DNA of 64,000 bases from CAZAQS01 sp964486825. GTDB lineage: Bacteria; Chloroflexota; Anaerolineae; Anaerolineales; UBA4823. The translations under genes and the position numbers were made by a program. The notes under the pieces are model-generated. The model searched no databases, was not told the origin of the DNA, and was given only the letters and a program-made list of their open reading frames with translations. The stretch covers positions 1-64,000 of the forward strand of contig CAZAQS010000003.1 in the NCBI GenBank assembly GCA_964486825.1, read 5' to 3'. Below are positions 63,456 through 64,000 of the stretch, piece by piece; positions within the stretch are counted from its first letter, which is position 1, and each line of letters opens with the position of its first letter.

Positions 63456-64000
63456 TCACGGCTCAGAGCCGCCTGCCAGTTTGCGGCAGATCTGCTGGCT
63501 GCCATCCACGATGCTCATCAGGCTGGGGTCGTCCGGGAACTTTTCGCCAACTGCCCTCAAGACCGGCAATGCGCTGGGGCAGTAATTCTCGCGCGGCCGG
63601 CTCAGGTAAGCCAGGGTTTGCCCGTAAACCGCGTAGAAATAGGCGATTTCGGCGTTATCCAGGTTCAGCTTTTCCACCCCTACGCGTTGGATCTCCCAGA
63701 GCGGGTTTTCCTCCGCCAGCCTTCCCACCACTTCGTTCTCCTCCGGGCTGCACGATTCCACCGCACATTTCAAGGCCGGCAGCGCGTACTCGTAGTTGCG
63801 GGATTTGAAATAGATGATCCCCAGTTGCCCGTAGGTGTTGGCCTGGGTTGGGTCCAGGGAAAGTGCCTTCTCAGCATTGCGGGCCGATATGAAAAAATCG
63901 CCCGTACGTGAGTAGGTCTTGGCAATCGCGATATAGGGTAACGGGTCTCGGATCCCCAACTGTTCGTTGATCTTGACCGCCATATCGAAGTACTCCAGGG
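63456..64000 (-). CDS. TPR repeat protein, 5' end outside the window
   Basis: At least 180 residues. Tetratricopeptide pairs are clear: Y-I-A-I-A-K-T-Y-S-R-T-G-D with A-E-K-A-L-S-L-D-P, then A-N-T-Y-G-Q-L-G-I-I-Y-F. The frame runs on upstream of the Met at 63983 (L-E-Y-F-D before it) to the window edge, so the true start is not visible. Four Cys lie in the C-terminal half. Probably a protein-interaction scaffold. Confidence 0.8.
   Translation of the reverse strand, partial: LEYFDMAVKINEQLGIRDPLPYIAIAKTYSRTGDFFISARNAEKALSLDPTQANTYGQLGIIYFKSRNYEYALPALKCAVESCSPEENEVVGRLAEENPLWEIQRVGVEKLNLDNAEIAYFYAVYGQTLAYLSRPRENYCPSALPVLRAVGEKFPDDPSLMSIVDGSQQICRKLAGGSEP

Noticed and set aside
1..64000. CRISPR arrays, insertion sequences, prophage genes, rRNA and tRNA
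   Set aside because: Looked for repeated spacers, transposase motifs, integrases and T-loop consensus; none was convincing.

Overview
The window reads as chromosomal DNA of a Chloroflexota bacterium, probably class Anaerolineae. This is an inference from gene content and protein style: lipoproteins with long Thr/Pro-rich linkers, a MalT-like LuxR regulator, RNase J, a TIGR03617-type F420-dependent oxidoreductase, PepF and a HrcA/CIRCE-controlled groESL. Gene density is high. Most of the window is ordinary housekeeping, but there is a scar-rich stretch at about 26.4-37.5 kb and several unusual regulatory or recoded loci. No rRNA, tRNA, CRISPR array, phage or insertion sequence was recognised.

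Layout. 0-7.3 kb: crp/fnr regulator, gyrA, a small membrane protein, birA, a PrsW-type protease interrupted by one in-frame TAG, and a DsbA-cyclophilin lipoprotein interrupted by one in-frame TGA exactly where the first Cys of its CxxC motif belongs. 7.4-16.9 kb: esterase lipoprotein, gatC-gatA, pepF-DUF402, a deoxynucleoside kinase overlapping a lone PPDK N-domain protein, and dnaN. 17-23.5 kb: SLC13/RCK transporter, M1 peptidase, a 600-base non-coding stretch with DnaA boxes (possible oriC), then an ArsR-MFS operon behind two back-to-back palindromic operators. 23.6-26.3 kb: OsmC, NfeD and flotillin. 26.4-29.7 kb: 3' remnants of three genes, an MFS exporter behind a leader-peptide/terminator arrangement, and an internally deleted HAD gene. 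29.7-37.5 kb: 2H-like protein, SUI1, ABC operon, LuxR regulator, an internally deleted Lon-like protease and a decayed surface protein. 37.5-53.6 kb: serine hydrolase, thioredoxin, ribokinase, pyk, YpdA-like reductase, recO, rplI, RodZ-like protein, rimO, CysQ-like phosphatase, membrane glycosyltransferase-like protein, CopD and a TPR-like protein. 53.7-64 kb: thioesterase, M42 peptidase, membrane protein, LLM oxidoreductase, pcm, rnj with a likely small RNA upstream, a receiver lacking its phospho-acceptor, groESL and a partial TPR gene.

The most notable locus is 5991-7259. Read through the TGA it encodes a 422-residue lipoprotein with a U-P-Y-C active site fused to a cyclophilin. A perfect 7-bp hairpin with a 6-base loop carrying G at its second position lies 16 bases after the TGA, which fits the bacterial SECIS layout. 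This is a strong selenoprotein candidate, although no sel gene is in the window.

A second theme is leaderless transcription: at birA, gatC, recO, the divergent 53.5/53.7-kb pair and the 27.9-kb leader peptide, a near-consensus -10 box ends 6-9 bases before the start codon. A third is decay: the window holds several 3' remnants, internal deletions and in-frame stops beside intact neighbours.
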